From assembly GCA_024642025.1 (NCBI GenBank), contig JAHEBY010000048.1, positions 1-11,464 of the forward strand: a stretch of 11,464 bases of DNA, written 5' to 3'. The DNA is from Comamonadaceae bacterium. Its GTDB lineage: Bacteria; Pseudomonadota; Gammaproteobacteria; Burkholderiales; Burkholderiaceae_C. Under the pieces are notes generated by a model. That model had not been told where the DNA came from. It saw only the letters and a list, made by a program, of their open reading frames with translations, and did no database searches. Shown one piece after another: positions 9,421-11,464 of the stretch; position 1 is the first letter of the stretch; each line of letters opens with the position of its first letter. A program made the translations under genes and the position numbers.

Positions 9421-9434
9421 TTGACTTGCATCAA
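9421..9434 (+). promoter_or_regulatory. FNR/ANR-type binding site upstream of the universal stress gene
   Basis: TTGACTTGCATCAA matches the FNR/ANR consensus TTGAT-N4-ATCAA at nine of ten defined positions. Its centre (9427.5) lies 41.5 bases before position 9469, exactly the start point expected from the -10 at 9458-9463; this is the classical activating position for FNR. FNR-family control of universal stress protein genes under low oxygen is well known in proteobacteria. The site is seen directly; binding is inferred. Confidence 0.65.
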
Positions 9435-9457
9435 TTGGTTAACGTAGCATCAACCAC

Positions 9458-9463
9458 TACACT
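9458..9463 (+). promoter_or_regulatory. -10 element of the universal stress gene promoter
   Basis: TACACT matches TATAAT at four of six positions and sits at the correct distance from the FNR-type box for an activator-dependent promoter lacking a -35. Predicted transcription starts near 9469, giving a very short leader of about 15 bases that contains the ribosome binding site AGGAG (9475-9479). Confidence 0.5.
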
Positions 9464-9484
9464 GGTTACAAAAAAGGAGTCATC

Positions 9485-9907
9485 ATGAAAATACTTCTCG
9501 CTGTTGACGGCAGTGATTACACAAAGAAAATGCTTGCCTATCTGGTGACGCACGAGGATCTTTTCGCCAGGAGCAATCAGTACACGGTTTTCACGGCGCA
9601 ATCCCATCTGCCAGCTCGTGCACGTGCTGCGGTGGGCAAGGAAATTGCCGATCAGTTCCACAAGGACGAGGCCGAGAAAATTCTTTCGCCCGTTTGCAAA
9701 TTTCTTGTGCGGCATGGCATTGACGCCAAGAGCACCTGGAAGATGGGACCAGCCGGTGAGGCAATAGGGCGGTTCGGCGATTCTGGCAAGTTCGACCTAT
9801 TGGTATTGGGCTCGCACGGCCACGGCGCCTTGGGTAATTTGGTGATGGGATCCGTGGCGACGCAAGTGCTTGCGCACAGCAAGATTCCAGTGCTGTTGGT
9901 GCGCTAA
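9485..9907 (+). CDS. Universal stress protein, UspA family
   Basis: The product is a small cytoplasmic single-domain universal stress protein of 140 residues, the usual family size. It opens with KILLAVDGSDYTKKML, where Asp8 is the conserved nucleotide-contacting acid. Near the end it carries the full ATP-binding signature G-x2-G-x9-G-S as GSHGHGALGNLVMGS (109-123), followed by the standard closing strand IPVLLVR. It therefore belongs to the ATP-binding subgroup (like MJ0577) rather than the UspA type that lacks nucleotide binding. These proteins help cells survive starvation, low oxygen and other stresses. The ATG is supported by AGGAG five bases upstream. The gene is monocistronic, divergent from the peptidase gene and convergent with the copper cluster. 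An FNR-type box at 9421-9434 suggests induction when oxygen is limiting. Confidence 0.95.
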   Translation: MKILLAVDGSDYTKKMLAYLVTHEDLFARSNQYTVFTAQSHLPARARAAVGKEIADQFHKDEAEKILSPVCKFLVRHGIDAKSTWKMGPAGEAIGRFGDSGKFDLLVLGSHGHGALGNLVMGSVATQVLAHSKIPVLLVR

Positions 9908-9920
9908 AGTTTACGCGCCG

Positions 9921-9943
9921 TTTCCCCGCCGTTGTGACGGGAA
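9921..9943. terminator. Weak candidate bidirectional terminator hairpin
   Basis: In the 52-base gap between the convergent stress protein and CusF-like genes, CCCGCC (9925-9930) and GACGGG (9936-9941) can pair around a GTTGT loop with one mismatch, and a bulge allows two flanking T-A pairs. The plus side is followed only by TTTC and the minus side by a short AAAC, so the U-tract is poor. Its position suits a shared transcription stop; the structure is weak. Confidence 0.25.
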
Positions 9944-9959
9944 TTTCAGCCAGGTGAAC

Positions 9960-10259
9960 TTACTTTGGCGTGGCTTTTTCAGCGCCCGTCAAAACCAGGG
10001 CCCCTTGCTGATCCTCGGCGGTAAACATGATTTTTTCCCCGGCAGCCAGCTTGTCCAGTAAGGCGACGTCTTTAACTTGGAACACCATGGTCATTGCGGG
10101 CATGTCAAGGTTCTTTATAGGCCCATGTTTGATCGTGACCTTCTTTGTATCTTTGTCAATTTTCCGGACCTCGCCTTCGCTGGCGTTGGTTAAGGCGGTT
10201 TGAGCCATTGCGGCGGTTACAGCAAATATCAGTGAGGCGAAAATAATTGGCTTGTTCAT
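9960..10259 (-). CDS. Periplasmic copper-binding protein, CusF-like
   Basis: The product is a 99-residue exported protein of the CusF family, which carries Cu(I) (or Ag(I)) in the periplasm and in E. coli hands it to the CusCBA efflux pump. The signal peptide is MNKPIIFASLIFAVTAAMA, with probable cleavage after Ala19. The mature part is a small beta-barrel domain with GEVRKIDKDTKKVTIKHGPI (29-48) followed by LDMPAMTMVF (51-60). By comparison with CusF, copper ligands would be His45, Met56 and Met58. CusF's Trp44, which stacks on the metal, is replaced by Met53. The ATG at 10259 is preceded by an AAAGGG ribosome site at a suitable distance. It is the last gene of the apparent copper cluster, 90 bases after the cupredoxin gene, and probably shares its transcript. 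No cusA, cusB or cusC lies within the window. Confidence 0.9.
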   Translation of the reverse strand: MNKPIIFASLIFAVTAAMAQTALTNASEGEVRKIDKDTKKVTIKHGPIKNLDMPAMTMVFQVKDVALLDKLAAGEKIMFTAEDQQGALVLTGAEKATPK

Positions 10260-10320
10260 GAGATGGCCCTTTCAATTTAATGAGAAAAAGTTAGAAGAAA
10301 ATATTGATGTCGTGGGGGTA

Positions 10321-10345
10321 TTGGGCTCACGGCGGCTGACCCCAA
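10321..10345 (-). repeat. Hairpin between the cupredoxin and CusF-like genes
   Basis: TTGGGCTCA (10321-10329) and TGACCCCAA (10337-10345) form a 9-bp stem with one internal mismatch and a 7-base CGGCGGC loop. It begins four bases after the cupredoxin stop codon on the minus strand. There is no T-run behind it, so it is more likely an intercistronic mRNA-stability or attenuation hairpin than a full terminator. Confidence 0.45.
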
Positions 10346-10349
10346 AAGT

Positions 10350-10847
10350 TCAGGTCGCATTGACCTTGATTTTTCCCACCATGCCCGCCTGATAATGCCC
10401 GGCGATGAGACAGGCAAAATCAAAATCCCCAGCGCGATTGAAAGTCCAGACAATCTGCCGCGTTGTGCCCGGGGGTACGTGCGCCATGTAGGGCTCATCG
10501 TGCTCCATATTCGGAAATCTCTGCATCAGCGCGGCATGCTCATCCAGTTCCTTTTGGGTTCCGATGACAAACTCATGCAGCAGCCTACCCTTGTTCTTGC
10601 AGACCAGGCGCACGGTTTCACCTAACCGGATCCGCAGCATGGCTGGCGCAAAACGCATGCTGTCATCCATCGCAACCCGGATGCTGCGTTTTACGGCCTT
10701 TCCATCGCCGGCGATGCCCCATGGCTTTTGCTCCTTGACAGGCGATCTTTCAGGCTGCGAGTGGGCTTGATCACCGTGCGCAAAAACCGCTTTGCCTGTG
10801 CCAGAGATGAGCGCGGCTGAAAAGATCAATTGGCGTCGTGTCGTCAT
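10350..10847 (-). CDS. Exported cupredoxin (type 1 copper protein)
   Basis: From ATG 10847 this is a 165-residue periplasmic blue-copper-like protein. The N-terminus MTTRRQLIFSAALISGTGKAVFA has twin arginines at 4-5, a moderately hydrophobic core and a lysine before the cleavage site after Ala23, pointing to Tat export. The cupredoxin fold follows, with FAPAMLRIRLGETVRLVCKN and the full type 1 copper ligand set: His91 in LLHEF, then Cys146, His151 and Met156 in FACLIAGHYQAGM (C-x4-H-x4-M). The common Pro after the ligand Cys is Leu here. A TTG at 10871 would extend it by eight residues and is less likely; the ATG places the RR motif properly. Only a weak GAAAGA ribosome site precedes it. The gene lies between a multicopper oxidase and a CusF-like gene, which suggests a role in copper handling or as electron carrier for the oxidase. 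The latter is inference. Confidence 0.88.
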   Translation of the reverse strand: MTTRRQLIFSAALISGTGKAVFAHGDQAHSQPERSPVKEQKPWGIAGDGKAVKRSIRVAMDDSMRFAPAMLRIRLGETVRLVCKNKGRLLHEFVIGTQKELDEHAALMQRFPNMEHDEPYMAHVPPGTTRQIVWTFNRAGDFDFACLIAGHYQAGMVGKIKVNAT

Positions 10848-10903
10848 GTGATTGTGTCTTTCGATAGACAATTAAATTGGCCATTAGACCCCATGAAATC
10901 GGC

Positions 10904-10924
10904 ATTGTTTGCTATAAATACAAT
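10904..10924. promoter_or_regulatory. AT-rich interrupted inverted repeat upstream of the cupredoxin gene
   Basis: ATTGT (10904-10908) and ACAAT (10920-10924) are inverted copies with centres 16 bases apart, in the 125-bp AT-rich gap between the multicopper oxidase and cupredoxin genes. The gap contrasts in composition with its neighbours and could hold an internal promoter or operator. The repeat is short and may be chance. No recognisable CueR or CopR box was identified. Confidence 0.2.
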
Positions 10925-10972
10925 AGTAATTACATAGATTTTTGGAATCATGTCCTCAGTCCTTTTGCTGCA

Positions 10973-11464
10973 TCAGTGGTTCATCGGGCCTTGAGGTTTT
11001 CTTACGGTCATACTGACGGTTGAATTGCCCTGCTCTGCCTGGAGCTCGTGCCCGGCCATTCCGGACTTAAAGCGCGCCGGCTCGGCCAGCGCACCAGTCC
11101 ACTCATACGCTTGGCTGCCCGGGGGTTGCTGGTACCAACCGGGATCCTTGTAATCTCCTGACGCCTGATTCTTGCGGACCTTGAGGGTGCTGAACATGCC
11201 CCCCATCTCAACGGAGCCGTATGGGCCGGTCCCCGTCATCATGGGTAAGGTGTGATCAGGAATCTGCATTTCCATCTCGCCCATGTCGGCCATGCCGCGT
11301 TCGCCCATCATCATGTAGTCCGGCACCAGCTTCTGGATTTTGCCAATCAGCCCCCGGTGGTCCACACCAATCATGTTGGGCACGGTGTGGCCCATAGGGT
11401 TCATGGTGTGGTGGCTTTTGTGGCAATGAAACGCCCAGTCGCCTTCTTCATTGGCCACGAACTC
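10973..11464 (-). CDS. Multicopper oxidase, C-terminal part (5' end beyond window)
   Basis: Only the last 163 residues are present; the frame is open to the right edge. The fragment carries the C-terminal multicopper oxidase signature HCHKSHHTMNPM (fragment residues 13-24), matching HCH-x3-H-x4-M. His13 and His15 serve the trinuclear centre, and Cys14, His19 and Met24 the type 1 site. These enzymes oxidise Cu(I) or organic substrates in the periplasm and reduce oxygen to water; CopA and CueO types confer copper tolerance. The motif is followed by about 139 more residues, including a Met-rich patch (51-76) and a GMFSTLKVRKN...DPGWYQQPPG segment (about 102-125). Most copper oxidases instead end within a few dozen residues of the motif. 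It is first in transcription order of the visible copper cluster, 125 bases before the cupredoxin gene. The TGA at 10975-10973 ends it. A GTG at 11458 is an internal valine codon, not a start. Confidence 0.88.
   Translation of the reverse strand, partial: EFVANEEGDWAFHCHKSHHTMNPMGHTVPNMIGVDHRGLIGKIQKLVPDYMMMGERGMADMGEMEMQIPDHTLPMMTGTGPYGSVEMGGMFSTLKVRKNQASGDYKDPGWYQQPPGSQAYEWTGALAEPARFKSGMAGHELQAEQGNSTVSMTVRKPQGPMNH

Overview
The window looks like a chromosomal segment of a Burkholderiales betaproteobacterium, probably of the Comamonadaceae (Rhodoferax/Polaromonas-like). This is a judgement from moderately high G+C and from the protein types: a DUF1631 protein, a glycine-tailed RhlE, a TAXI receptor with two membrane anchors, and EttA. 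No alignment was run. I see no rRNA, tRNA, CRISPR array, insertion sequence, integrase or phage gene. Almost all of the window is ordinary coding sequence with short gaps.

Layout. Positions 1-753 (minus) hold most of dgoK, a 2-dehydro-3-deoxygalactonokinase cut by the left edge. A perfect 20-bp palindrome separates it from rhlE (806-2587, minus), a DEAD-box RNA helicase with a very long glycine-rich tail. A 310-bp divergent spacer (2588-2897) carries a candidate rhlE promoter and an inverted repeat in the rhlE leader. On the plus strand follow a DUF1631 protein (2898-5255) and ettA (5341-7002), an ABC-F translation factor. EttA converges, with a 12-bp gap, on a minus-strand pair: a P1-family self-cleaving aminopeptidase/amidase (8355-9380) followed by a membrane-anchored TAXI solute receptor (7015-8337). 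A universal stress protein gene (9485-9907, plus) diverges from this pair and has a well-placed FNR/ANR-type box with a matching -10 element. The right end (9960-11464, minus) is a copper-handling cluster. In transcription order it has the C-terminal part of a multicopper oxidase, a periplasmic cupredoxin and a CusF-like copper-binding protein.

How the genes relate. RhlE and EttA both act on RNA or ribosomes but are not co-transcribed. The peptidase and TAXI receptor overlap or nearly abut and are probably translated from one mRNA; no TRAP permease gene is visible beside them. The copper genes form a plausible operon for oxidising and shuttling periplasmic copper. The FNR-type box suggests that the stress protein is induced when oxygen falls, which fits a facultative anaerobe.

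I found no clearly new multi-gene system. The items most worth a second look are the peptidase-TAXI pairing, the FNR-type promoter, the structured rhlE leader, the palindrome in front of dgoK, the CusF-like protein lacking the usual tryptophan, and the long Met-rich extension of the multicopper oxidase.
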